Notes under the pieces: model-generated | What the model saw: only the letters and a program-made list of their open reading frames with translations | The model's database searches: none | What the model was told of the DNA's origin: nothing | In this document: piece after piece, positions 42,080 to 51,223 of the stretch | Numbering within the stretch: position 1 is the first letter of the stretch | Layout: the number at the start of each line of letters is the position of its first letter | Position numbers and translations under genes: made by a program | Source of the DNA: WGAB01 sp964406105 | Lineage (GTDB): Bacteria; Hydrothermota; Hydrothermia; WGAB01 | Assembly (NCBI GenBank): GCA_964406105.1 | Contig: CAYOQK010000024.1 | Span: forward strand, 1 to 64,000 | Length of the DNA: 64,000 nt | Direction of reading: 5' to 3'

Positions 42080-43255
42080 ATGAGACAGGCCGTTTTGGCT
42101 TTTCCCGTGCGCACCCCGGTGGGCAAAGCACCCCGGGGCAGTTTGAAGGACACCCGGCCCGACGAACTGGCGGCCCTTGTGATCCGCGAAGTGGTCCGCC
42201 GGTCGGGCATTGACCCCCAGGAAGTGGACGACGTGATCCTGGGGTGCGCCTTCCCCGAGGCCGAACAGGGGATGAACGTGGCTCGGGTGGCCCTGATCCG
42301 GGCCGGCTTGCCGAACTCCGTGCCCGGAATGACCGTCAACCGGTTCTGCTCCTCTGGGCTTCAGGCGATCGCTATCGCTGCAGAACGCGTGATGGTGGGG
42401 GCCGCAGATCTCATCATCGCCGGAGGCGTGGAGTCCATGAGCCGCGTGCCCATGGGCGGCTTCCGCTCCTCTCCCAACCCGTACCTGATGGAGCACTACC
42501 CCCAACTCTACATGGCCATGGGGCTTACCGCTGAGCGGGTGGCGGAAAAGTACGGCATTTCACGCGAGGACCAGGACCGCTTCGGATACGAGAGCCACAT
42601 GAAGGCGGCCCGCGCGATCCGCGAGGGCAAGTTTCAGGAAGAGATCGTTCCCGTTCACACCCGCGTGATCCGTCGCACCGAGGACGGCGAGCAAGTGGTG
42701 CAGGAGATCACCTTGGAGGTGGACGAGGGGGTACGGTTTGACACCAGTTTGGAGAAAATGGCCCGATTGAAACCCGTGTTCAAACAGGGGGGAACCGTCA
42801 CTGCAGGCAATTCCTCGCAAATGAGCGATGGAGCAGCGGCGGTGCTCGTGATGTCGGAGGAGAAGGCCAAAAGCCTGGGCATTGAACCCATGGCGTACTT
42901 CCGTGGATACGCCGTGGCAGGCGTGCCTCCCGAGATCATGGGCATCGGCCCGGTGGAGGCCGTGCCAAAGGTGCTACGCCTTACCGGCGTACGCCTGGAA
43001 GACCTGGATCTCATTGAGCTGAACGAGGCCTTTGCCGCCCAATCCTTGGCCGTCATTCGGGAATTGAACCTGCCCTACGAAAAGGTGAACGTGAACGGTG
43101 GCGCCATTGCCTTGGGCCACCCCCTGGGCTGCACGGGCGCCAAACTCACCGCTACCCTGCTCTATGAGATGAAGCGCCGAGATGCCACCTTGGGCCTGGT
43201 GACCATGTGCATCGGCGGCGGCATGGGCGCCGCTGGCATCTTTGAACGCCGTTAA
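42080..43255 (+). CDS. fadA: Acetyl-CoA C-acyltransferase (3-ketoacyl-CoA thiolase)
   Basis: A 391-aa catalytically complete thiolase. NRFCSSGLQA carries the nucleophile Cys, NGGAIALGHPLGCTGAK the catalytic His, and CIGGGMGAAGIFER the second Cys. It releases acetyl-CoA in the last step of beta-oxidation. AGGAGG precedes the ATG. It contrasts with the two degenerate thiolase-fold proteins at 445-2793. Confidence 0.96.
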   Translation: MRQAVLAFPVRTPVGKAPRGSLKDTRPDELAALVIREVVRRSGIDPQEVDDVILGCAFPEAEQGMNVARVALIRAGLPNSVPGMTVNRFCSSGLQAIAIAAERVMVGAADLIIAGGVESMSRVPMGGFRSSPNPYLMEHYPQLYMAMGLTAERVAEKYGISREDQDRFGYESHMKAARAIREGKFQEEIVPVHTRVIRRTEDGEQVVQEITLEVDEGVRFDTSLEKMARLKPVFKQGGTVTAGNSSQMSDGAAAVLVMSEEKAKSLGIEPMAYFRGYAVAGVPPEIMGIGPVEAVPKVLRLTGVRLEDLDLIELNEAFAAQSLAVIRELNLPYEKVNVNGGAIALGHPLGCTGAKLTATLLYEMKRRDATLGLVTMCIGGGMGAAGIFERR

Positions 43256-43269
43256 CCGGAGGGAAAACC

Positions 43270-45042
43270 ATGGCACAGGATACCCCGCTGTACAAAAAGG
43301 GCGGAGGCTTTCTGCTGGCCGATACCCCGGCCGAGGAGATGTTCACCCCCGAGGAGTTCACCGAAGAGCAACGGATGTTTGCCCAGGCCGCAGACGAGTT
43401 CATGGAAAAGGAGGTGCTCCCCAAAAACGAACAGATTGAAAAGCAGGACTTTGACCTGCTTCGTTACCTGATGAAGAAGGCTGGGGAACTGGGCCTGCTG
43501 GCGGTGGACATCCCGGAGAAGTACGGAGGCCTGGGGCTGGACAAGGTGTCTTCCATGCTCATCGCCGAGCGCATGGCCAAACAGGGGTCTTTCAGCGTAA
43601 CCTGGGGCGCCCACACCGGCATCGGTACCCTGCCCATCGTGTTTTTCGGCACTGAAGAACAGCGGCAAAAGTACCTGCCGGGCCTGGCCTCTGCCGACAT
43701 CATCGGGGCCTATGCCCTCACCGAACCCGGGGCAGGCACAGATGCCATGAACATCAAAACCCGGGCCGTTCTCTCGGACGATGGCAAGTCGTACATTCTC
43801 AACGGCAGCAAACAGTTCATCACCAATGCGGCCATCGCCGATCTCTTCACGGTCTTTGCCAAGATTGACGGCGAGAAGTTCACGGCCTTTCTGGTGGAAC
43901 GGGATACCCCGGGCCTGGAACTGGGCGCCGAGGAAAAGAAACTGGGCATCAAGGGATCCAGCACCCGAAGCCTGACCTTCAACAACGTCAAGGTGCCCGT
44001 GGAGAACGTGGTGGGCGAGATCGGCAAAGGACACCACATTGCCTTCGGCATCCTCAACATCGGGCGATACAAACTGGGCGTGGGCTCCGTAGGAGCAGCC
44101 AAGGAGGCTCTGAAGGTAGCGGTGAACTACGCCAAAGAGCGGGTGCAATTCGGCCAACCCATTGCCAACTTCGGCCTGATCCAAGAAAAGATCGCCCACA
44201 TGACCACCCGCATCTTCGTTACCGAAACCATGGCGTACCGCTTGGCCGGGCTCCTGGACGAAGCCATGAAGGGCCTGGATCCCAACGCACCGGACTACAC
44301 CCAGAAGTCCTGGAATGCCGTGGCGGAGTATGCGGTGGAGTGCTCCATCCTCAAGGTGTACGGCTCCGAGATGCTGGACTACGTGGTGGACGAAACCGTA
44401 CAGATCTTCGGAGGCTACGGCTACACCCAGGAGTACCCCGCAGAGCAGTACTACCGGGATTCACGGATCAATCGGATCTTTGAGGGCACCAACGAGATCA
44501 ACCGCATCCTGATCCCCGGGATGCTCATGCGGCGGGCCCTGAAGGGCCTGATCCCACTGGTCCCCGTAGCGGCCAAAACCGCCAAAGAGACCCTCACCCT
44601 AATGCCCACCATGATGCCGCGGCCCGAGGGGCCGTTTTCCAATGAGAAGTTCGCTCTGCAGATGGCCAAACGGATCGCCCTCACCCTGGCTGCGGTGGCA
44701 GCCGACAAGTTCAAAGAGGCCCTGCGTCAGGAGCAAGAGGTGCTCGCCGGTCTGGCGGATATCGTCACCGAGGTGTATGCCCTGGAAAGCATCCTCCTGC
44801 GTGCCCTCAAGTCGGGCCACCGTTTGATGGCCTCCATGGTAGAGATGTACACCTACGAGGCCATGAAGCGCATAGAGCTCCGGGCCTACGAGATCCTGCC
44901 GTACATGAGCGAGGGCGACGAGCTCCGCACCCTGATCTCCACCGTCCGAAAACTGGTTCGGCCCTTTAGCCCGCCGAACCTCATCCAAAAAAGGAGGGAG
45001 ATCGCCCGCACGGTCATTGACCAGGGCAAGTATCCCTTCTAA
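43270..45042 (+). CDS. fadE: Acyl-CoA dehydrogenase (FadE, Bacillus type)
   Basis: A 590-aa flavin-dependent acyl-CoA dehydrogenase. Visible are ALTEPGAGTDAMNIKT, GSSTRSLTFNNVKVPVENVVG, QIFGGYGYTQEYPAEQYYRDSRI and FEGTNEINR with the catalytic Glu. A C-terminal extension of about 160 residues is typical of the B. subtilis FadE subgroup. It catalyses the first oxidation; electrons go to an ETF not encoded here. The ribosome-binding site GGAGGG lies upstream. Confidence 0.95.
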   Translation: MAQDTPLYKKGGGFLLADTPAEEMFTPEEFTEEQRMFAQAADEFMEKEVLPKNEQIEKQDFDLLRYLMKKAGELGLLAVDIPEKYGGLGLDKVSSMLIAERMAKQGSFSVTWGAHTGIGTLPIVFFGTEEQRQKYLPGLASADIIGAYALTEPGAGTDAMNIKTRAVLSDDGKSYILNGSKQFITNAAIADLFTVFAKIDGEKFTAFLVERDTPGLELGAEEKKLGIKGSSTRSLTFNNVKVPVENVVGEIGKGHHIAFGILNIGRYKLGVGSVGAAKEALKVAVNYAKERVQFGQPIANFGLIQEKIAHMTTRIFVTETMAYRLAGLLDEAMKGLDPNAPDYTQKSWNAVAEYAVECSILKVYGSEMLDYVVDETVQIFGGYGYTQEYPAEQYYRDSRINRIFEGTNEINRILIPGMLMRRALKGLIPLVPVAAKTAKETLTLMPTMMPRPEGPFSNEKFALQMAKRIALTLAAVAADKFKEALRQEQEVLAGLADIVTEVYALESILLRALKSGHRLMASMVEMYTYEAMKRIELRAYEILPYMSEGDELRTLISTVRKLVRPFSPPNLIQKRREIARTVIDQGKYPF

Positions 45043-45056
45043 AAGGAGGGCCCATC

Positions 45057-46742
45057 ATGGATCGGCCCTGGTATGCCCATTACGATCAAGGGGTTCCTCG
45101 GAGCATTGAGTACCCCCGGGTTCCCCTTACGGAGCTCGTGGAACGGGCAGCCCGAAAGTACCCGAACAACGTTGCCTTTTCCTTCTTTGGCGTAGAGCAA
45201 ACCTACCACGAGTTCATTGCCCAGGTGCATCGCTTTGCTGCCGCCCTCTATGACCTGGGGATCCGCAAAGGCGATCGCGTTTCCCTGATGCTGCCCAACT
45301 CGCCCCAGTTCCTGATCGCCTTTTACGGTGCCCTCAAAATCGGTGCCACGGTGGTACAAACGAACCCCCTGTACATGCCCTACGAGTTGGAACACATCCT
45401 GAACGATTCGGGCACCGAGACCATCGTGGCTCTGCATGTTTTCCATCCCCGCATTGAGGCGGTGCGCAGCAAAACCCCCTTGCGCCGCATCATTTACACC
45501 TGCCTTGCCGAGTACCTGCCCTGGTGGATGAAGCCCCTGTACCGGTTGCGGCTCTTAGCGAAACGACAAACCCTCCGTGTACCCCGAGGTGCCGGCATCT
45601 ATCGCTTCCAAGAACTCCTGCGCTCGGCTTCTCCCACTCCTCCCCAGGTGGACATTGACCCGATGGAAGACGTGGCGTTGTTCCAATACACCGGGGGCAC
45701 TACGGGCACACCCAAGGCCGCCATGCTCACCCACTTCAACCTGGTGGCCAACACCTATCAAACCATCACCTGGGACACCATGATGGAGGAGGGCCACGAG
45801 GTGGTCATGGGTGCCCTGCCCTTCTTCCACGTGTACGGCATGACCGTGGCCATGAACCTGGCGATGGTGTCGGGTAGCAAACTGGTGCTGGTTCCCAAGT
45901 TTGAAGTCAAACAGGTGGTCAAACTCCTGGAGAAACATCGCGTGACCCTTTTTCCCGGTGCCCCCACCATGTACATCGCCGTGATCAACATGCCAGGGGT
46001 AGAAAAGCACGACCTGTCGTCCATCAAGGTGTGCATCTCGGGCTCTGCTCCCCTGCCTGTGAAGGTCAAGGAGGACTTTGAACGCCTCACAGGGGCCAAA
46101 CTGGTGGAAGGCTATGGCCTGTCGGAGGCCTCTCCTGTGACCCACTGCAATCCCATTCTGGGGGTCAACAAGGCCGGCAGCATCGGGTTGCCGTTCCCGG
46201 ACACCGACGCCAAGATCGTGGACCCGGAAACCGGCGAACGTGAGATGCCTGTGGGCGAACCGGGTGAGCTGGTGGTCCGCGGCCCTCAGGTCATGAAGGG
46301 CTATTGGAACCGCCCCGAGGAAACCGCCCTGACCCTCCGTGACGGGTGGCTACACACCGGAGACATCGCCCGGATGGACGAAGAGGGCTACTTTTACATC
46401 GTGGACCGCAAGAAGGACATGATCCTGGCCTCAGGGTTCAACATCTATCCTCGGGAGGTGGAGGAGGTCCTGTTCCGACACCCTAAGGTTAAGGAAGTGG
46501 CGGTCATCGGGGTACCTCATCCTTACCGCGGGGAAACGGTCAAGGCCTTCGTGGTTCCCAAGGAGGGTGAAACCCTCACCGCCGAGGAGATCATCCAGTT
46601 CTGCCGCCAAAACATGGCGAAGTTCAAGTGCCCCACGGAGGTGGAATTCCGCACGGAGCTGCCCAAGACCTTCGTGGGCAAGGTGCTCCGACGCGTATTG
46701 CGGGAAGAGGAATTGAAGAAACGCGGCCAGGAATCCGCTTAA
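45057..46742 (+). CDS. fadD: Long-chain fatty acid-CoA ligase
   Basis: A 561-aa AMP-forming ligase. The P-loop YTGGTTGTPKAAMLTH, LVEGYGLSEASPVTH, HTGDIARMDEEGYFYIVDRKKDMILASG and the late K in PKTFVGKVLRR are intact. It activates fatty acids for the three enzymes encoded upstream and ends the operon. AGGAGGG precedes the ATG. Confidence 0.95.
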   Translation: MDRPWYAHYDQGVPRSIEYPRVPLTELVERAARKYPNNVAFSFFGVEQTYHEFIAQVHRFAAALYDLGIRKGDRVSLMLPNSPQFLIAFYGALKIGATVVQTNPLYMPYELEHILNDSGTETIVALHVFHPRIEAVRSKTPLRRIIYTCLAEYLPWWMKPLYRLRLLAKRQTLRVPRGAGIYRFQELLRSASPTPPQVDIDPMEDVALFQYTGGTTGTPKAAMLTHFNLVANTYQTITWDTMMEEGHEVVMGALPFFHVYGMTVAMNLAMVSGSKLVLVPKFEVKQVVKLLEKHRVTLFPGAPTMYIAVINMPGVEKHDLSSIKVCISGSAPLPVKVKEDFERLTGAKLVEGYGLSEASPVTHCNPILGVNKAGSIGLPFPDTDAKIVDPETGEREMPVGEPGELVVRGPQVMKGYWNRPEETALTLRDGWLHTGDIARMDEEGYFYIVDRKKDMILASGFNIYPREVEEVLFRHPKVKEVAVIGVPHPYRGETVKAFVVPKEGETLTAEEIIQFCRQNMAKFKCPTEVEFRTELPKTFVGKVLRRVLREEELKKRGQESA

Positions 46743-46760
46743 GCTGGGCTGCCTACGGGT

Positions 46761-47615
46761 TCACCCTACCGCCAAAAGGATCATGCTGCTCATCATGTAG
46801 AGCGAGGCGAACTTGAAGAGCAGGAAATTCCGCCGGGGGGACGGCCGCGTGGCGCTGGTCAATGCCAAAAGGGTGAGGGCCACAGAAAGCACCACCAGCA
46901 CCTGCAAGATCCCCGCTGTCACCCCGATTCGCCAGGCAGCCACGATCATCGTCAGGGCCGCGAGGATGGCAGAACCGGCGATCATCGCATAGGCGAACCG
47001 AGGCCCGTACACGATGGGGATGGTCGGCACCCCGGCACGGCGGTAATCCTCATCGTACCGGAGCGCAAAGGTCACGATATGGGTGGGGATCCAAAAGAGG
47101 ACCGCTAAGGCCAACAGGAGCCCCACCTCGTCTATTTGACCTGCAGACAACACTCGGCCGGCCAACACGGGCATGCCTCCAGCAGCACCACCCCACAGGA
47201 TAGACCAAGCTGTGCGCCGCTTGAGCCAAAGGGTGTATACCACCACATCAAAAAACCACCCCGCAAACACTACAAGGCCATAGAGGGCGGAAAGGCGCAG
47301 GGCCCAACCGACCCCCAACACCGAGAGCAGAACCCCCAACCCCAACGCCTCGCTGGGGGACACCCGATGGGTAGGGAGGGGCCGCCAACAGGTGCGGTAC
47401 ATCCGGGCATCAATATCCCGGTCATACCACATGTTGACCACCGTGCTGCCAATGATGGCCAGGTACAAACTGCCCACCAACCCCACCACCTGGCTCCAGG
47501 GCCCTAAGGTGTGGGCACTGAAGTACCCGGCGATGCCGGTGAGTACCAGCAGGCCGGTTTGCAGGCTTTTGGTGAGCTGCCAGTAATTGCGAAGCCGATT
47601 CCAAAGGGTTTGCAT
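46761..47615 (-). CDS. Heme O synthase-like UbiA prenyltransferase (CtaB)
   Basis: A 284-aa polytopic prenyltransferase. The first Asp-rich motif NMWYDRDIDARMYRTCWRPL (61-80; N61, D65, D69) matches heme O synthases closely; the second is YDEDYRRAGVPT. It would farnesylate heme b to heme O for the oxidase-like protein encoded two genes upstream. The ATG at 47615 starts the conserved part; the longer frame crosses the palindrome at 47636. It ends convergent to fadD with 18 bp between stops. Confidence 0.88.
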   Translation of the reverse strand: MQTLWNRLRNYWQLTKSLQTGLLVLTGIAGYFSAHTLGPWSQVVGLVGSLYLAIIGSTVVNMWYDRDIDARMYRTCWRPLPTHRVSPSEALGLGVLLSVLGVGWALRLSALYGLVVFAGWFFDVVVYTLWLKRRTAWSILWGGAAGGMPVLAGRVLSAGQIDEVGLLLALAVLFWIPTHIVTFALRYDEDYRRAGVPTIPIVYGPRFAYAMIAGSAILAALTMIVAAWRIGVTAGILQVLVVLSVALTLLALTSATRPSPRRNFLLFKFASLYMMSSMILLAVG

Positions 47616-47635
47616 AGGTTTCCCTTGAAAAGGGC

Positions 47636-47667
47636 TTGCGGGGCGGCGCTGCAGCGCCGCCCCGCAA
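47636..47667. repeat. Perfect 32-bp palindrome (16-bp arms)
   Basis: TTGCGGGGCGGCGCTG (47636-47651) and its exact complement (47652-47667) abut without a spacer. It lies between the SUMF1-like gene and ctaB. Leftwards it is followed by GCCCTTTTC, a weak T-run, so it may be an attenuator lowering ctaB expression. Confidence 0.85.
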
Positions 47668-47676
47668 CGCCCGGCT

Positions 47677-48621
47677 TTACGGCTCTTCAGCCGATTCACC
47701 CTCTTGGACCTCCCGAACACAGCGGAATCCCACGGTAGGACCCGCAAATTCCGGAGGCGCGAAGTTCCGCCATGTGGCCCGGCAGTCAATCTCGTAGTCG
47801 GTGAAACTGCCTCCCTTGAGGATGCGCTGGTGGGTTTCCTCAATGTCGTCAGACACCCACTCCCACACGTTGCCCGCCATATCGTACGCGCCGTAGGGGC
47901 TTGCCGCGTTCTCGGTGTGGAACCCCAGGTGGGTTTGGCCATTGTAAAAGCCCACAGGCGTGGTTTCTCCTAAGCCACCCCACAGGCTCTCAAAGGGATC
48001 ACGACTCTTGTAGTAGTTGGCGTGGGCAGGGGTGATCTCATGTCCCCACGGATAGGGCCGACCGTCCGTGCCGCGGGCCGCCTTTTCCCACTCGGCCTCG
48101 GTGGGGATCCGATAGCCGTAGTACCGGCAGTAGGCCCAGGCACCGAAATAGGTTACAAAGGTGGCCGGATGGTTCTCAAAGCCCCGCTGCACCACAAAGG
48201 AGTCGCCCTCCCAGTGCACCTTTTGGCCCACCCGGTGGAGCGGATACGCCAGGTACCATCCTGCGTCAATCTTCTCCTCGTGCTTACCACCGTGGTACGG
48301 CTCCCCTGGGTAAAAGGCCATCACGCCCTCTTCGGAGAGTTTGATGAGGTTCCGGGCGGCTGAGTCACGAAGCGCCTGATTCAGGAACCGGGCCCACTGA
48401 GCATTGGTGACAGGGGTTTTCATGATCTCGTAGTCGTAGTCCAGCACCATCCGCCGGTTATGGAGACCAAACAGGAACTCGCCGGCCGGTACCCGCACCC
48501 ACTCCTCGGGGTTAACCCCGGTGTCCACCGTGGGCACAGCTTCCGGCGGCTCCGGCCGGGGCGCACAGGCAGCCATCAACAACACACCCAGCGTCAGGCT
48601 AAGAGCGACCTTGCGGTTCAT
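47677..48621 (-). CDS. SUMF1/formylglycine-generating-enzyme-like lipoprotein
   Basis: A 314-aa protein. LMAAC with Cys19 is a lipobox. The FGE-sulfatase domain fills the rest (EYEIMKTPVTNAQWARF-type start, GYRIPTEAEWEKAARG, YGAYDMAGNVWEWVSD, RILKGGSF, VGFRCVRE). Such domains either oxidise Cys in sulfatases or serve as structural carriers; no sulfatase is nearby. It overlaps the oxidase-like gene by 4 nt, so it is probably a periplasmic accessory of that complex (inference). Confidence 0.85.
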   Translation of the reverse strand: MNRKVALSLTLGVLLMAACAPRPEPPEAVPTVDTGVNPEEWVRVPAGEFLFGLHNRRMVLDYDYEIMKTPVTNAQWARFLNQALRDSAARNLIKLSEEGVMAFYPGEPYHGGKHEEKIDAGWYLAYPLHRVGQKVHWEGDSFVVQRGFENHPATFVTYFGAWAYCRYYGYRIPTEAEWEKAARGTDGRPYPWGHEITPAHANYYKSRDPFESLWGGLGETTPVGFYNGQTHLGFHTENAASPYGAYDMAGNVWEWVSDDIEETHQRILKGGSFTDYEIDCRATWRNFAPPEFAGPTVGFRCVREVQEGESAEEP

Positions 48622-50114
48622 TTCTGCTCCTCCTCAAACACCACAGGCATGGCGGGGTTCCGCCACTCCTCTACCCACCGCCCCTGGGGCTTAAAGAGAT
48701 CCACCAGTCGCCAGAGCAGGAACAGGGCCAATCCCGTGAGGAACAGGAACAGGCTCACATCCATCACCAGGAGGGTGCGGGCCACCAGAGGCTGCTCCTG
48801 GATCTCGGGAACCCAGAGCCGCTTCATGATGAGCACGTTGGCGCCCAGGGTGGCCACATCAGAGCCCAGGATCACGATCCAGCCGAAGATCTGGCGGGCC
48901 TTGCCCTTCAGGCCAGCCACATCCAGGTAGTAAAGGAGCAACACCGTGGCGATCATGAAGGCCAGGATGTGCCAGTGGCCCACCAGACCGATCTTCTCTT
49001 CCCGCAGCAGAATGCTCCGGAAGAACTCCAACTTGATGGCCATGAACACGCCGGGAGCGGTAACCACCAGGTTCATGAACATCATCTGCCAGGTGGCTCC
49101 CCAGGGCAGGGGATCGTGGAACAGGGCCTTGAGTTTCTGTCCGAACCCGGCCTTGTCCGGGGACAACCCTTGGCGAGCCAGGCCCACCTCAATTTGCCGT
49201 CGCCACACGAAGATGGTGAGCAGCAGCGAGGCGAGCATCAGGAACCCGGCCCCCACGTTGATGATGTGGTGAGCGATGGCACGGAAGGGCACCACCATCC
49301 AAGCCCCCACACTGATGATCACCGTGCCGATGATCATCAGGGGAATGGCCCACTTCTGAAGCCGCCCTTTGAAGTCCGTCCACCGGCTCACGATGAACAC
49401 CGCCATGACCGCGATGTCCACGAGCATGATGTGGAGGTGTCCCACGATGGCCAGCTCCATGGGCGTGTGGTAGGGGATGCGGATGATGTCCTCGGAGAGG
49501 AACACCTCAAAGCTGTGGCCGAAGAAGGACCCTGGAATGGCGCCGTAAATGGCCGAGATCAGTGTGGCCACAACAGCGATGAACACCGCGAGCTTTTCAA
49601 TGTCCACACCACTTGCCGTTTTGAGGTACGGGGCATCGGGTGGCAACCGATGGTCACGGGACCAAGGCCAGAAGGCCACAGCCAACCACACCCCACCGAA
49701 GAAAAGCAGGCTCTGGCCAAAGAGGAACAGGCCGTGGAACACCCAGTTATGCCCCCAGTAGGCAAACAGCAGTCCGAAGATCATGGCGGACAGGTAGCCC
49801 ACGGTCACCAGCACGTGGATCCCGATCCGGTGTACCTCCTTGATGCGGTACACCGCGGTGAGCATGTACACCTCCAGAGCCACCACGGCCATGGCGAAGG
49901 TGTGGTACAGGAAGATGAGCCGACCTTCGCGCTCCAGGGGATCCAGTTTCATCCCCCACAATTTGATCCAGAACTCCCTTACCCCCCACTCAGCCATGGG
50001 CCCGGAGAGCATGCCCATAAAGGCCGCCTGCAGGGCAATGAGCGCCACCGTGCCCAGGATGAGCCCCCGAGAGGTGCCGAAAAGGTAGCGCAAACGCGAC
50101 GCCAGTCCCTTCAT
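48618..50114 (-). CDS. Heme-copper-oxidase-like polytopic membrane protein
   Basis: A 498-aa protein with about 12 membrane segments. Its histidines follow the order of oxidase subunit I: H71 (LYHTFAM, helix II position), H226/H228 (VGHLHI, helix VI), H282-H283 (AHHI, helix VII) and H380/H382 (VGHWHI, helix X). Extra His are H122, H127 and H216. This suggests a divergent cbb3- or NorB-like protein binding two hemes b/o and perhaps copper. No subunit II is in the cluster. Heme O synthase two genes downstream supports the call. A CGGAGG site precedes the ATG. Confidence 0.65.
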   Translation of the reverse strand: MKGLASRLRYLFGTSRGLILGTVALIALQAAFMGMLSGPMAEWGVREFWIKLWGMKLDPLEREGRLIFLYHTFAMAVVALEVYMLTAVYRIKEVHRIGIHVLVTVGYLSAMIFGLLFAYWGHNWVFHGLFLFGQSLLFFGGVWLAVAFWPWSRDHRLPPDAPYLKTASGVDIEKLAVFIAVVATLISAIYGAIPGSFFGHSFEVFLSEDIIRIPYHTPMELAIVGHLHIMLVDIAVMAVFIVSRWTDFKGRLQKWAIPLMIIGTVIISVGAWMVVPFRAIAHHIINVGAGFLMLASLLLTIFVWRRQIEVGLARQGLSPDKAGFGQKLKALFHDPLPWGATWQMMFMNLVVTAPGVFMAIKLEFFRSILLREEKIGLVGHWHILAFMIATVLLLYYLDVAGLKGKARQIFGWIVILGSDVATLGANVLIMKRLWVPEIQEQPLVARTLLVMDVSLFLFLTGLALFLLWRLVDLFKPQGRWVEEWRNPAMPVVFEEEQK

Positions 50115-50184
50115 TGCAGAACCTCCGTTGGTTTACCACAGCCCCTGGCCCAAGGTCGCAGGGGCAGGGAGACCTCAGTCGCGG

Positions 50185-50811
50185 TTATTTGGCGGAAATC
50201 CGCCGGACCAACCCCCAGGTGTACGCCAGGGTCATGAGCAAGAGCAGGGGCGAGAGAATGGCAAACACCACAGGGGCACTAAAGAACAACAGCTGCTTGC
50301 CCGCCTTCAAGAAGGCCAGCGCCATACCTCCCAGGCTGATGAGTACACCCCCCACCGACACCCACACAAAGCCTGCCGGTGCCTGAGCCTGGGTCACCGC
50401 CAGAATGGGGACGAGCACGATGGTGAGCCCCGCGATGCCGTGTACAATGGGCAGGATCACCCGACCCAACCCCTGTAAACCGGGGTTCAGGTAACCCACG
50501 GCAATCAACAGGAACCCCACCACCGCAAACACGGTGTACGCTGTGCCCAGCGAGGGCTTGACGTCGTACACCAGCCCTGTGGCCAGGCCCAGGGGGATCA
50601 AGGTGGTCACCACAACCACCCAGGGGGATCCCAGGATGTCATAGCCCAGGAAAATGAGCAGCAACCCTGCCACCAGCAACACCAGGAAGGACAGCCCATA
50701 GGCCACCTTGGCCCCCTTCACCAGCTTGTCACCGGCCTGGTTCAAACGAACCAGCATGTAGATGGCCGTTAAGCCCGTCAACAACAACAACACCTTATCC
50801 CACCAGTGCAT
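50185..50811 (-). CDS. 208-aa membrane protein, first gene of the oxidase-like cluster
   Basis: A 208-aa protein with six to seven hydrophobic segments and no recognisable family. The segment LPIVHGIAGLTIVLVP carries a single intramembrane His that could bind heme. It precedes the oxidase-like gene by 70 nt on the same strand, with GGAGGTG before the ATG, so it may be a second subunit. This is inference from position only. Confidence 0.7.
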   Translation of the reverse strand: MHWWDKVLLLLTGLTAIYMLVRLNQAGDKLVKGAKVAYGLSFLVLLVAGLLLIFLGYDILGSPWVVVVTTLIPLGLATGLVYDVKPSLGTAYTVFAVVGFLLIAVGYLNPGLQGLGRVILPIVHGIAGLTIVLVPILAVTQAQAPAGFVWVSVGGVLISLGGMALAFLKAGKQLLFFSAPVVFAILSPLLLLMTLAYTWGLVRRISAK

Positions 50812-51125
50812 CGTGCACCTCCTTCACGGTTTTGGGAAAACCCTTGGTGAGTCCTTCTACGCACCCCGCGGAAGCACCACCCTCCCCCTCTACAAACCTG
50901 TGCAGAGGCAAAACTCTTACACGCCGCTCCAGTACCCGTGTCGTCATCTCTCCTCGGGCCTGCCCTGTGTGGTAGTAACCGCTTACTTTAAAACGTTACG
51001 GGGGCAGGGCGACGGTGTCAAGCATTTCACAGGACCTCCAAGGGGCAGGGCCCTGTAGGGCTCTTTGTGATCTTAGGAGGATCCACAGGGAGAGGAGTTT
51101 CGCAGAGCCGAGGGGGAACACATCA
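50812..51125. other. Gene-free region upstream of the oxidase-like cluster
   Basis: 314 bp with no credible gene. On the minus strand TTGACA (51021-51016) and TAACGT (50999-50994), spaced by 16 nt, form a possible promoter for the gene at 50811. An imperfect inverted repeat GTAACCGCTTAC (50976-50987 approximately) lies just downstream in an AT-rich patch and could be an operator. I see no hairpin that clearly ends the tRNA transcript. Confidence 0.4.
50994..51021 (-). promoter_or_regulatory. Possible promoter of the oxidase-like cluster
   Basis: Perfect TTGACA but a poor -10 (TAACGT), 16-nt spacing. A weak -10 behind a good -35 is common at activated promoters. It would give a leader of about 170 nt before the ATG at 50811. 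Confidence 0.35.
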
Positions 51126-51208
51126 TGCGAGGGGCGGGACTCGAACCCGCACGGGAATACCCCACCAGATCCTAAATCTGGCGCGTCTGCCTATTCCGCC
51201 ACCCTCGC
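51126..51208 (-). tRNA. tRNA-Leu (anticodon TAG)
   Basis: On the minus strand the 83-nt sequence folds as a class II tRNA: acceptor GCGAGGG/CCCTCGC with discriminator A, D-arm, anticodon stem CCAGA/TCTGG with loop TTTAGGA (anticodon TAG at 51174-51172), a long variable arm, and T-arm GCGGG-TTCGAGT-CCCGC. It reads CUA/CUG-type leucine codons. CCA is not encoded. It starts 15 bp after accA on the same strand and may share its transcript. Confidence 0.95.
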
Positions 51209-51223
51209 AGGTATGGGTAAAGG

